A stretch of 55,792 nt of DNA from an uncultured Planctomycetaceae bacterium. Lineage in GTDB: Bacteria; Planctomycetota; Planctomycetia; Pirellulales; Pirellulaceae. This document shows positions 30,637 to 40,049 of this stretch, piece by piece. A model generated the notes under the pieces. It was not told the origin of the DNA, did not search any database, and saw only the letters and a program-made list of their open reading frames with translations. The stretch's first letter is position 1. Each line of letters opens with the position of its first letter. The translations under genes were made by a program, and so were the position numbers. Location of the stretch: positions 1 to 55,792 of the forward strand of contig CAIPEB010000688.1 of assembly GCA_903863885.1 (NCBI GenBank). The letters run 5' to 3'.

Positions 30637-31875
30637 ATGACAGAAACTACCAAGAATTCGACGACGCCCGAATCGCCCGGAACACTCGCCGGGATTGTGG
30701 CCCGCTTCGAGACGCCCGAAACGCTGATCACCGCCTCCCGCGCGGTGCGGGACGCCGGGTTCCGACGCTGGGACGCGCACAGCCCGATGCCCGTGCACGG
30801 GCTTGATGAAGCGATGGGCATCCGGCTCACCATCCTGCCGTTCATCGTGCTGGTCGCCGGGTTGACCGGCGGCGCGGTCGGCCTCCTGATGCAGTGGTAC
30901 ACCAACGCGGTGGACTACCCGCAGATCATCAGCGGCAAGCCGCTGTTCAGCCTGCCTGCCAACATCCCGGTGGTGTTCGAACTGGTGGTGCTCTTCAGTG
31001 CCCTGACCACCTTTGCCGGCGCGCTGCTGCTCAGCGGTCTGCCGCAGTGGTTTCACGGCCTGTTCGCAAACCGGGCCTTTCACCGCGTGACGTCCGACGC
31101 ATTCTTCATTTCGATCGATGCCCGCGACGCCAAGTTCCACGAAAACGAGGTCCGCCGGCTGCTCGAATCGCAGGGCGCGGTCTCAATCGACTCGTATTAT
31201 GATCCGATCAAGGAACGGCAGATTCCGACACTGATTTACTGGGCCGTGGCGATCCTGGTCGTGCTCGCTCCGATCCCCGTGCTGTTGATTGCCTGGGCGC
31301 GCGAAGTTCCCTCGAGCCGGCCGCGGCTGACGCTGTTCATGGACATGGATGTGCAGCCCAAATACAAGGCACAGAACGAGAGTCCGCTGTTCGTCGACAA
31401 TCGGGAGGAACGGCCGCAGGTTCCCGGATCGGTGCCTCGCGGGCGGTTGGACAACGACACCAAATTTGTTTACGGCAAGGAAGGCGACAACTGGGTCCGC
31501 ACGTTCCCCGAGTCCGTGCCCGTGAATCTCGAGACGATGCAGCGCGGCCGCGAACGATTCACGATCTATTGTGCTCCGTGCCACGGTCAGTCGGGTGACG
31601 GCGACGGCCTGGTTTCCGCTCGAGCCAGCCAGCGCATGGAGGCGAACTGGGTGCCGCCGGTTCAACTGTACGCGACGGCGGTCCGTTTTCAGCCGGTGGG
31701 GCAGCTGTTCGGCACGATTTCCAACGGCGTGCGGAAGATGCCGGCATACGGTTCGCAGATTCCGCCGGCCGACCGCTGGGCGATCGTGCTGTACCTGCAG
31801 GCACTGCAACGGAGTCAGTCGGGGACCGTCGACGACCTGCCCGAGGAAGTTCGAAAGAAGATAGCGGCTCACTGA
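30637..31875 (+). CDS. Fused ActD-ActE: DUF3341 membrane subunit joined to monoheme cytochrome c
   Basis: 412 residues. The first 190 are ActD-like (DUF3341): GIVARFETPETLITASRAVR, two membrane spans (about 65-90 and 108-132) and DAFFISIDARDAKFHENEV. A third span (about 202-225, TLIYWAVAILVVLAPIPVLL) leads to a periplasmic class I cytochrome c with C312-x2-C315-H316 (CAPCH) and the likely axial M368 in KMPAYG, matching ActE. In Rhodothermus these are two polypeptides. Here the reading frame is continuous with no stop or frameshift hint, so it is a genuine fusion. The heme domain should hand electrons on from ActA/ActB. No gene symbol is given because the product combines two subunits. Confidence 0.88.
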   Translation: MTETTKNSTTPESPGTLAGIVARFETPETLITASRAVRDAGFRRWDAHSPMPVHGLDEAMGIRLTILPFIVLVAGLTGGAVGLLMQWYTNAVDYPQIISGKPLFSLPANIPVVFELVVLFSALTTFAGALLLSGLPQWFHGLFANRAFHRVTSDAFFISIDARDAKFHENEVRRLLESQGAVSIDSYYDPIKERQIPTLIYWAVAILVVLAPIPVLLIAWAREVPSSRPRLTLFMDMDVQPKYKAQNESPLFVDNREERPQVPGSVPRGRLDNDTKFVYGKEGDNWVRTFPESVPVNLETMQRGRERFTIYCAPCHGQSGDGDGLVSARASQRMEANWVPPVQLYATAVRFQPVGQLFGTISNGVRKMPAYGSQIPPADRWAIVLYLQALQRSQSGTVDDLPEEVRKKIAAH

Positions 31876-31925
31876 GACGCGGCGCGAATTGAAGTGTACG
31901 CCATAGGAATGAGTGGGCGACCGTA

Positions 31926-33164
31926 ATGCAAAAGCCGAAAGAAAACGCCGGACTGTCCGACGAAGCAACCACGGCCATCAACCCGCGCGCGGCAGGCCCG
32001 TTCGCGCTGGCGGGTGCGGCTCTGCTCGGCGGAGGATTCGTTCTGGGGCTGCTCCAGCGAGATCATCTCGCATATTTCCTGCACTCATATCTCGTGAGCG
32101 TCTGTTTCGTGGCGAGCCTGTGCCTGGGCGCGCTGTTCTTCGTCGCTGTGCTGCACGCCACGCGCGCGGGCTGGGGAATCGTACTGCGGCGAATCGCCGA
32201 ATTCCTCTCCGTGAACATCGCAACCGTGGCGGTCCTGTTTCTGCCGGTGCTTGTTGCCGTGATCATGCGAAACCACTGGCTGTATGAATGGCTCGACGCC
32301 GAACGGATGCGCGAGGGAAGCAAGCATTACAGCGAGCTGCTGGCTATCAAGCGGCCGTACTTCCAGGTCTTTTTCTATGTGGCCCGCAGCGTCGGATACT
32401 TTGTGATCTGGTGGGCACTCGCGAGGTTCTTCTTCACGCGGTCCCTGAAGCAGGACGAGAGCGGCGATCCGAATCTCACGCTGCAGATGGAGCGCTGGAG
32501 CGGGCCGTCATTGCTGCTGTTCGCGGTTTCGCTGACGTTCGCCGCTTTTGACTGGCTGATGTCGCTCACGCCGGAATGGTACAGCACGATCTTCGGGCTG
32601 TACTTCTTCGCAGGGTGTGTCGTTTCGGGACTGTCGAGCATCGTTCTCTCGGCGGTGATGTTGCAGGCGACCGGGCGGCTGAAGTCGGTCATCACTCCCG
32701 AGCACTATCACGACATGGGCAAGCTGCTGCTGGGGTTCGTGATCTTCTGGGGATACATGGGTTTTTCGCAGTACATGCTGATCTGGTACGGCAATATCCC
32801 CGAGGAAACGGTCTGGTATCAGGCGAGGCAGACAAATGGCTGGGCGCTGATTTCGCTGGCGCTGCTGTTCGGGCATCTGCTGATTCCGTTCTTCGGGCTG
32901 TTGTCGCGCGAGGTGAAGCGGCGTCGCCACCTGCTGGCATTCTGGGCGGTCTGGCTGCTCGTGTTTCACTGGATCGATCTTTACTGGGTTGTGATGCCGA
33001 GTCTGGAGCAGAAAAGGCCTCAGTTCGGCTTGCTGGATGTGGCCGTCGCTCTGGGGATTTTGAGTCTGTACCTGGCCGGCCTGGCGCTGGTCGCGGGCGG
33101 CAAGTCGCTGGTCGCACGCAAGGATCCGCGACTGGGTGAGTCGCTGGCGTTTGAGAACTATTGA
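31926..33164 (+). CDS. actF: Alternative complex III membrane subunit ActF (NrfD-like)
   Basis: 412 residues with about ten membrane spans. It is shorter than ActC and related to it. Typical ActF features include the opening AAGPFALAGAALLGGGFVLG, NHWLYEWLD, FDWLMSLTPEWYSTIFG, ITPEHYHDMGKLLLGF, FWGYMGFSQYMLIWYGNIPE and FHWIDLYWVVMP. In ACIII it pairs with ActC and is thought to help conduct protons; it is not known to bind a redox cofactor. It sits between the fused ActD-ActE gene (50 bases upstream) and a small membrane protein. Confidence 0.92.
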   Translation: MQKPKENAGLSDEATTAINPRAAGPFALAGAALLGGGFVLGLLQRDHLAYFLHSYLVSVCFVASLCLGALFFVAVLHATRAGWGIVLRRIAEFLSVNIATVAVLFLPVLVAVIMRNHWLYEWLDAERMREGSKHYSELLAIKRPYFQVFFYVARSVGYFVIWWALARFFFTRSLKQDESGDPNLTLQMERWSGPSLLLFAVSLTFAAFDWLMSLTPEWYSTIFGLYFFAGCVVSGLSSIVLSAVMLQATGRLKSVITPEHYHDMGKLLLGFVIFWGYMGFSQYMLIWYGNIPEETVWYQARQTNGWALISLALLFGHLLIPFFGLLSREVKRRRHLLAFWAVWLLVFHWIDLYWVVMPSLEQKRPQFGLLDVAVALGILSLYLAGLALVAGGKSLVARKDPRLGESLAFENY

Positions 33165-33183
33165 ACGAAACCGAGCAATCGCA

Positions 33184-33615
33184 ATGGCGGGAAAAGACGT
33201 CAACACGTTCAAACTGTTCCTCTTCAGCTTTACGGGCGCGGCGGTGATCGCCGTGATCGTATTGACGCTGGGGGTCATGTACCATGTGACCGAGAAGCAG
33301 CTCGAGTTCTCGCGAAATATCAGCCAGCCGTACGAGGAGACCGACAAGGCGGTGCTGGACCAGCTCAGTCGGCTGCAGGAGTACGAGCGGGTTGCCGACG
33401 TAGATGAACAGGGCAAGAAACGTGCGGGCTATCGGATTCCGATTGACCGCGCTATGGAAAAGGTACTTGCCGACTGGCGAACGGGCGCGCTTCCCGGGCC
33501 GGTCGTCGAGACTCCGGCGGATTCGACGGTGAAAGCGCCTGGAAGTCCGGCCGCGCCGCAAAGCGGGACGCCGGCACCGGCGGCGAAGGAGCAGGTGAAA
33601 GATGGCAAGCCGTAA
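33184..33615 (+). CDS. Small single-span membrane protein of the respiratory operon
   Basis: 143 residues from ATG at 33184. A cytoplasmic leader of about 10 residues, one membrane span (LFLFSFTGAAVIAVIVLTLG), then a periplasmic tail rich in charged residues and ending in an Ala/Pro-rich linker (TVKAPGSPAAPQSGTPAPAA). No cofactor-binding motif and no family I can name. Its place between actF and sco, with 14 bases of overlap into sco, suggests an assembly factor or accessory subunit of the ACIII-oxidase complex. Confidence 0.65.
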   Translation: MAGKDVNTFKLFLFSFTGAAVIAVIVLTLGVMYHVTEKQLEFSRNISQPYEETDKAVLDQLSRLQEYERVADVDEQGKKRAGYRIPIDRAMEKVLADWRTGALPGPVVETPADSTVKAPGSPAAPQSGTPAPAAKEQVKDGKP

Positions 33616-34473
33616 CTGGTTATGCTGGGCGTGTCTGCTCGGGGCGATCTGTCTGTGCGCGGCCGATGCGTCGGCGCAACTGCTCGGTTCGGCTCCCAAA
33701 GAACTGCAGGATGTGGGCATCATCGACAAACGGGGCGCGCAGGTTCCGCTCGATGTGCCCTTCGTGGATTCGAACGGTCGGAAGTTGACTCTGGGCCAAC
33801 TGCTGGACGGCAGTCGCCCGACGCTGCTGACTTTGAATTACTCGAACTGTCCGATGCTTTGCAGCCTGCAGTTGAACGGGTTGTTCGACGCGCTGGGGGA
33901 TATGCCCTGGAACATGGGCGACGAGTTCCGGATGATCACGGTGAGCATCGACCCGGCCGAACTTCCCCAGCGGGCTGAACTGACCAAACAGAAATACTTG
34001 AAAAGGTACGGCCGCGCAGGCGCGGCTGCGGGATGGCGGTGTCTGACCGGCACCGAAGAGAACATCCGGAAAGTGGCCAATTCCGTGGGATTCCATTACC
34101 GGTTTGTGCCGGAGCGGAACGAGTATTCGCATGCGGCCGCGACGATGGTCCTGACGCCTGACGGGCAGGTTTCCCGTTATATGTACGGCGTGGTGTATGA
34201 TCCGCAGACGGTTCGCCTTTCGCTGGTCGAAGCCGGCAAGGGCAAAGTCGGATCGCCGCTCGATCAGGTGATCCTGATGTGTTTTCACTACGACGAAGCC
34301 AAGGGGCGGTACGGCCCGGCGGCCAATACGGTCATGCGGTTCGGCGGCGTGTTGACGATCCTGGGTATTGGCTGCATGGTGTTGGTGTTTCGACGGCGCA
34401 GCATGGTGCACCGCGGCGGGGGTGGCGAAGTCGCCGCTCCGGCGGCGGACCGGAATCAGACGGAATCAGTCGG

Positions 34474-34477
<4 letters not shown>
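33602..34477 (+). CDS. sco: SCO1/SenC family copper chaperone for cytochrome oxidase
   Basis: 291 residues. Signal peptide at the N-terminus (LCWACLLGAICLCAADASA), thioredoxin-like domain, and a C-terminal membrane anchor (FGGVLTILGIGCMVLVF). The copper site is complete: C83 and C87 in NCPMLC and H177 in YSHAAATM. SCO proteins deliver copper to, or reduce, the CuA site of subunit II, which fits coxB being the next gene, overlapped by ATGA. A C-terminal rather than N-terminal anchor is a little unusual but seen in operons of this type. Confidence 0.9.
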
Positions 34478-35490
<1,013 letters not shown>

Positions 35491-35567
35491 GTCCTCCGGA
35501 GCAATCCGACGCGACGACGATTCCATTCCGTACGATGTGACAGGCAATGCAACGAAAGGTCTCTTGA

Positions 35568-37244
35568 ATGGCGGCTGCATCCAGCGTGGCGGTTCCTGCC
35601 GGGCACGCCACGGACAACTACCTGACGCATACGCGCGGCTTTCTGTCGTGGGCGCTCACGCTTGACCACAAACGCATCGGCATGATGTATCTCGTGTCGA
35701 TCATGGCCTCGTTTCTGCTGGGCGGCATCTTTGCGCTCCTGATTCGCACGGAACTGATCAGTCCCGGGCGGACGATGATGCAGGCGTCCACCTACAACCA
35801 ATACTTCACGCTGCACGGGGCCGTGATGACGTTTCTGTTCATCATCCCCGGCATTCCGGCGGCGCTCGGTAACTTCGTGCTCCCGATCATGCTGGGGGCC
35901 AAGGACGTGGCGTTTCCGCGATTGAATCTGGCAAGCTTCTATCTCTGGCTGCTCGGCGCCGTCTTCTTCGTAGTGGTGCTTCACACCGGAGGGCTCGACA
36001 CCGGCTGGACCTTCTACACGCCGTACAGCACAACAACCTCCACGCAGGTCACCCTGGCCGTGACCGGGGCGTTCATTCTCGGATTCAGTTCGATCTTCAC
36101 CGGCGTGAACTTTATTGCCACGATTCACATGCTGCGTCCGCCGGGAATGACGTGGTTCCGTTTGCCGCTGTTCCTGTGGGCGCTGTATGCCACGGCGCTC
36201 GTTCAGGTGCTGGCGACTCCCGTGCTGGGGATCACGCTGATGCTGCTGGCGGCGGAGCGCCTGTTCGGGCTGGGCATCTTCGATCCGAAACTGGGCGGCG
36301 ACCCGGTGCTTTTCCAGCACTTCTTCTGGTTTTATTCCCATCCGGCTGTCTACATCATGATTCTGCCGGGCATGGGCGTGATCAGCGAAATTATCTCGGT
36401 CTTCAGCCGCAAGCATATTTTCGGCTACAAGTTCATCGCCATGTCGAGCGTCGCAATCGCCCTGATCGGCTTCCTGGTCTGGGGACACCACATGTTCACC
36501 AGCGGCCAGTCCCGGCTGGCCGGAATGATCTTCAGCGGTTTGACTTTCGCGGTGGCAATCCCGTCGGCCATCAAGGTCTTCAACTGGATCTCCACGATGT
36601 ACAAGGGGTCGATCTATCTGACGACGCCGATGTGGTATGCGCTGGAGTTTCTGTTCCTGTTCGGCATCGGCGGTCTGACCGGTCTGTTTCTGGGCTCGCT
36701 CGCCACCGATGTGCACCTGCACGATACGTACTTCATCGTGGCCCACTTCCATTATGTCATGGTGGGTGGGACTACCTTCGCCTTCCTGGCCGGCCTCTAC
36801 TACTGGTGGCCGAAAATGACCGGCTGCATGTACAGCCAGAATTGGGCCAGCCTGGCGTCGGTACTCACGTTCATCGGCTTTAACCTGGCGTTCTTCCCGC
36901 AGTTCCTGCTCGGCTCACGAGGAATGCCGAGACGCTACTACGACTACACGGGACTGTTGGGGGAACACCCCGAGTTCACTCATCTTCATCGCGTCTCGAC
37001 GCTCGGTTCGTATTTCCTGGCGATCGGACTCTTCATGGGTCTGTTCTGCCTGATATATTCGCTGTTCCGGGGTAAACCGGCTCCGGGCAATCCCTGGGGC
37101 GGCGCGACGCTGGAGTGGCAGTGCAGTTCACCGCCGCCTCACGACAACTTCTCGAGTCCGCCGGTGGTCGGCGATCCGTACGCGATGAAGAACATCAAGT
37201 ACGATCCGAAAGCAGGTTCGTACGTGAAAGTCGAGGACGCTTGA
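35568..37244 (+). CDS. coxA: Cytochrome c oxidase subunit I, A2-type heme-copper oxidase
   Basis: 558 residues, about 12 membrane spans. It reduces O2 to water and pumps protons. Heme and copper ligands are all present: [11 protein letters not shown] (low-spin heme His), H258 and the cross-linked Y262 in YSHPAVY, GHHMF (CuB) and [10 protein letters not shown] (both hemes). The channel-end Glu of A1 enzymes (HPEVY) is replaced by Ala and preceded by Tyr-Ser (Y256-S257), which is the defining YS motif of the A2 subfamily known from Rhodothermus and Thermus caa3. It lies 77 bases after coxB in the operon. Confidence 0.96.
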   Translation: MAAASSVAVPAGHATDNYLTHTRGFLSWALTLDHKRIGMMYLVSIMASFLLGGIFALLIRTELISPGRTMMQASTYNQYFTLHGAVMTFLFIIPGIPAALGNFVLPIMLGAKDVAFPRLNLASFYLWLLGAVFFVVVLHTGGLDTGWTFYTPYSTTTSTQVTLAVTGAFILGFSSIFTGVNFIATIHMLRPPGMTWFRLPLFLWALYATALVQVLATPVLGITLMLLAAERLFGLGIFDPKLGGDPVLFQHFFWFYSHPAVYIMILPGMGVISEIISVFSRKHIFGYKFIAMSSVAIALIGFLVWGHHMFTSGQSRLAGMIFSGLTFAVAIPSAIKVFNWISTMYKGSIYLTTPMWYALEFLFLFGIGGLTGLFLGSLATDVHLHDTYFIVAHFHYVMVGGTTFAFLAGLYYWWPKMTGCMYSQNWASLASVLTFIGFNLAFFPQFLLGSRGMPRRYYDYTGLLGEHPEFTHLHRVSTLGSYFLAIGLFMGLFCLIYSLFRGKPAPGNPWGGATLEWQCSSPPPHDNFSSPPVVGDPYAMKNIKYDPKAGSYVKVEDA

Positions 37245-37446
37245 AACGCCGCGATCGGGCCGCTCTACGGTCGGTTGCCGACGATCGGGGTTCCGCGACC
37301 GGCGCGGTGGGACAGGGACAGTAGACAGCTTGGTTGGGGGTGCGTGACTCAACTCGAACATGTTCGCCGGAACAGCCCCGTGCGGGATTCCGGTGCGGCG
37401 AGTGTCAGGGTGGCTTTGTATTTCTCCGGCGATGGGCGCATGTGCG

Positions 37447-38262
37447 ATGGGTAAACCGGTACACGACGATCATCACGATCATTCGGCCAGTCACGGCTCG
37501 ACGTTCCTGGCGCACCACTTTGCGTCGCACGAACAGCAGTTTGCCGCGGGTAAGCTCGGCATGTGGATCTTTCTCGTTACCGAGATCCTGCTGTTCGGCG
37601 GTCTGTTCTGCGCCTACGCTGTCTATCGGGCTAATCACCCGGAGATATTCCGTTTCGCGGCCGAGGAGTTTCTCGACAAACGACTGGGCGGCATCAACAC
37701 GTGTGTGCTGATTTTCAGCAGCTTTACGATGGCCTGGGCGGTCCGCAGCGCCCAGTTGAACAAACAGCGTCAGCTGATTGTGCTGCTGGCGATCACCATC
37801 GCGTGCGGGTTCGGGTTCCTCGGGATCAAGTACGTCGAGTACAAGCACAAGTGGGAAGAGGGACTCCTCTGGGCCGCCAGCTATCATCCGCACGCGGGAG
37901 CGGAAAAGGAGCCTGTACCGGCGTCGCCTGCCCAGGTGCCGGCCGCTGCGCTGGATGCGCCGCCGCCCACACAGAGCCAGTTGGCAATTGTGACTCCCAA
38001 AAAGACCGACGCGGTGGAATCCGAGTTCAAAACCGAACCGAAGAACGTCGGCGTCTTCTTCAGCATCTATTTCATGATGACGGGACTACACGGGATACAC
38101 GTGATCGCCGGGATGTCGGCCATCGTATGGGTGCTGCTGCGGGCCAGGAAGGGCCACTTCAACAGCGAATACTACGGGCCGGTTGACTTCGTCGGACTTT
38201 ACTGGCATCTGGTCGATTTGGTCTGGATCTACCTGTTCCCGCTCCTTTATTTGATTCATTGA
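37447..38262 (+). CDS. coxC: Cytochrome c oxidase subunit III
   Basis: 271 residues from ATG at 37447; ATG at 37432 is an alternative. A His-rich N-terminus (HDDHHDHSASHG) precedes KLGMWIFLVTEILLFGGLF, the subunit III hallmark, with GLHGIHVIAGM and GLYWHLVDLVWIYLFPLLYL near the end. Between the fourth and fifth spans lies an insertion of about 55 residues rich in Ala, Pro and charged residues (EKEPVPASPAQVPAAALDAP), probably a disordered loop. The protein stabilises subunit I and its proton uptake. The 3' end is followed after 17 bases by subunit IV. Confidence 0.93.
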   Translation: MGKPVHDDHHDHSASHGSTFLAHHFASHEQQFAAGKLGMWIFLVTEILLFGGLFCAYAVYRANHPEIFRFAAEEFLDKRLGGINTCVLIFSSFTMAWAVRSAQLNKQRQLIVLLAITIACGFGFLGIKYVEYKHKWEEGLLWAASYHPHAGAEKEPVPASPAQVPAAALDAPPPTQSQLAIVTPKKTDAVESEFKTEPKNVGVFFSIYFMMTGLHGIHVIAGMSAIVWVLLRARKGHFNSEYYGPVDFVGLYWHLVDLVWIYLFPLLYLIH

Positions 38263-38279
38263 CCGGCAGGGACTCTATC

Positions 38280-38624
38280 ATGGGCAACGCACACTCCGCG
38301 GCGCACGACGCAGGCCACTCGGGTCAAGCGACGGGGCATGCCGTGCCGTTTCCGGTTCTCGTGGCCGTGTTCGCCGCGCTTCTGTTCCTGACGTTTCTGA
38401 CCGTAGCGGCGACGTGGGTCAACCTGGGTGAGTTGAATCTGTGGGTCGCGCTGGGAATCGCCACGTTGAAAGCGGCGCTCGTAGCTCTGTACTTCATGCA
38501 TCTGCGGTACGACCACCCGTTCAACGGTCTGGTGTTTGTGGCCGCGTTGACGTTCCTCGCGCTGTTCCTGGCGATGACGCTGCTGGACTCTTTCGAATAT
38601 CAGCAGAACATCACCAACTGGTGA
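38280..38624 (+). CDS. coxD: Cytochrome c oxidase subunit IV (COX4_pro/CtaF-like)
   Basis: 114 residues from ATG at 38280, with AGGGA about 8 bases upstream. A His-containing N-terminus is followed by three hydrophobic spans: PFPVLVAVFAALLFLTFLTV, WVALGIATLKAALVALYFMH and LVFVAALTFLALFLAMTLLD. TLKAALVALYFMHLRYD is the signature of bacterial oxidase subunit IV. It is last in the operon and helps oxidase assembly or stability. A hairpin lies 17 bases after the stop. Confidence 0.9.
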   Translation: MGNAHSAAHDAGHSGQATGHAVPFPVLVAVFAALLFLTFLTVAATWVNLGELNLWVALGIATLKAALVALYFMHLRYDHPFNGLVFVAALTFLALFLAMTLLDSFEYQQNITNW

Positions 38625-38640
38625 GGCCGGGCGGCATGAC

Positions 38641-38668
38641 GCACAGGTGCGGCGAGCCGCCACTGTGC
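38641..38668 (+). terminator. Possible hairpin terminator at the end of the Act/Cox operon
   Basis: GCACAG and CTGTGC form the outer 6-bp stem of an imperfect hairpin with a GCGG/CCGC inner stem and a 4-base loop. The following bases are attacatttt rather than a clean T-run, so function is uncertain. Confidence 0.35.
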
Positions 38669-38742
38669 ATTACATTTTCGAATCGACGACCGTCGGCCGG
38701 ATTATCTGTGTCTGGCCGCGATTGCAGGAATGAGAGGTTGAA

Positions 38743-39336
38743 ATGAAGGTCCTCGTCGTGATCGGCCATCAGAATCCGAAGCATGACAGTTTCTGCCACG
38801 CTCTGGCCGGAGCGGCGGTCGAGACGCTGCGAGCCGAGGGACACGAGGTGATCTATCACGACCTGTACGACGAGTCGTTCGATGCGATTCTGCCGCACGG
38901 CGAGGTGCTCAAAGGCGGCGAAGTCGACCCGGTGGTGCAGCGGCACATCGACGAACTGCGGTCCGCCGACGGGATCGTCGTGGTCCATCCGAACTGGTGG
39001 GCGCAGCCGCCGGCGATACTGAAAGGCTGGATTGACCGCGTCTTCCGGCAGGGGCTGATCTACGCATTCGGCCCGGGCGGAACGATTATCGGCCATCTGG
39101 CCGGCAAGACGGCGCTGGTGCTGTCCACCTCGAACACGCCCCGCGAAGCGGAACTGCAACTCTACGGAGATCCGCTCGAGAACTGGTGGCGAACCTGCGT
39201 GTTCGGCTTTTGCGGTCTGACCAATTTCCGGCGCCGCAACTTCGAGTCGATCGTGATGAGCAGCGCCGAACAGCGTCAGGGCTGGCTGGAAACAGCCCGC
39301 GAAATCGTCCGCGAAATGTTCCCTCGAGCCGCCTGA
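38743..39336 (+). CDS. NAD(P)H:quinone reductase, flavodoxin_2 fold (KefF/MdaB/NQO-like)
   Basis: 197 residues. KVLVVIGHQNPKHDSFCHAL is the phosphate-binding start of the flavodoxin-2 fold, HPNWWAQPPAILKGWIDRVF the FMN-contact segment, and YAFGPGG follows as in the NQO family. It should reduce quinones or similar electrophiles by two electrons using NAD(P)H in the cytosol. GAGAGG lies upstream of the ATG. It follows the oxidase operon by 118 bases on the same strand and faces a two-component system. A link to respiratory stress is an inference from location. Confidence 0.82.
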   Translation: MKVLVVIGHQNPKHDSFCHALAGAAVETLRAEGHEVIYHDLYDESFDAILPHGEVLKGGEVDPVVQRHIDELRSADGIVVVHPNWWAQPPAILKGWIDRVFRQGLIYAFGPGGTIIGHLAGKTALVLSTSNTPREAELQLYGDPLENWWRTCVFGFCGLTNFRRRNFESIVMSSAEQRQGWLETAREIVREMFPRAA

Positions 39337-39343
39337 GTACGCC

Positions 39344-39385
39344 TTGAACCGTTCGCAGCGGGGACGCTGTCGGTTCAACCGTTTT
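39344..39385 (+). terminator. Strong hairpin terminator between convergent genes
   Basis: TTGAACCG (39344-39351) pairs with CGGTTCAA (39371-39378). Inside, CAGCG (39356-39360) pairs with CGCTG (39365-39369) around GGGA. TTTT follows at 39382-39385 on the plus strand. The hairpin contains the stop codon of the response regulator gene on the other strand. Confidence 0.6.
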
Positions 39386-40049
39386 CCAGGACCCACAGCA
39401 CGGCGCGGCAACTCAATTCCGACGCGTTGCGCAGGTTCATCTTCAGCTTGATGCGCTCGCGATGCGTTTCGACCGTCTTGGAGCTGAGTTTCAGCCGGTC
39501 GGCAATCTCGTGCGTGGTCATTCCGTGGCCGATCAGGCTGAACACTTCCAGTTCCCGGTTCGAGAGCGAGGCGGTTGGAGTTTCGGGTACGTTTGTGCCG
39601 CCGCCGATCCGGCGCACGAGCGAAACGGCCAGTTTCGGTCCGATGTAGACATTGCCTCGCAGCACCTGTCGGATCGCGTCGATTACGGTCTCCACGGGCT
39701 CCTGTTTATTCACGTAGCCCATCGCGCCGGCCCTCAACGCGCGTTCGGCATAGACGGACTCGTCGAACATCGACCAGACCAGCGACTTGGTGTTCTCGCA
39801 TGCGGAGCGGATCTGGCCGATCAGGTCGAGTCCGTTGCTCTCCCGCAGCGATATGTCGACCAGCACGACGTCGGGTTGCATCGCGGCGATCATCCGCACG
39901 GCTTCGTCCACCGTCTCGGCACCTCCGCAGACTTCCAGGTCTGGTTCGTGGGCAATGAGCTGCGCCAGTCCCTGCTGGACGATCGGATGGTCATCGACGA
40001 TCAGCACTGTGGATTTGTTCGCGTCGGCCGCTGGTAGTTCCGCCGTCAT
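39375..40049 (-). CDS. NarL/FixJ-family response regulator
   Basis: 224 residues from ATG at 40049. The receiver domain (about 13-135) has the acidic pair in VLIVDDHP, the phosphorylation site D65 (VVLVDIS), and the switch Lys in YVNKQE. A GerE/LuxR-type helix-turn-helix follows (about 155-220) with LSNRELEVFSLIGHGMTTHE and KTVETHRERIKLKM. It binds DNA when phosphorylated by the kinase encoded just upstream. The start ATGA overlaps the kinase stop, so the pair is co-translated. Targets are unknown; the adjacent respiratory operon is the obvious candidate. Confidence 0.92.
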   Translation of the reverse strand: MTAELPAADANKSTVLIVDDHPIVQQGLAQLIAHEPDLEVCGGAETVDEAVRMIAAMQPDVVLVDISLRESNGLDLIGQIRSACENTKSLVWSMFDESVYAERALRAGAMGYVNKQEPVETVIDAIRQVLRGNVYIGPKLAVSLVRRIGGGTNVPETPTASLSNRELEVFSLIGHGMTTHEIADRLKLSSKTVETHRERIKLKMNLRNASELSCRAVLWVLENG

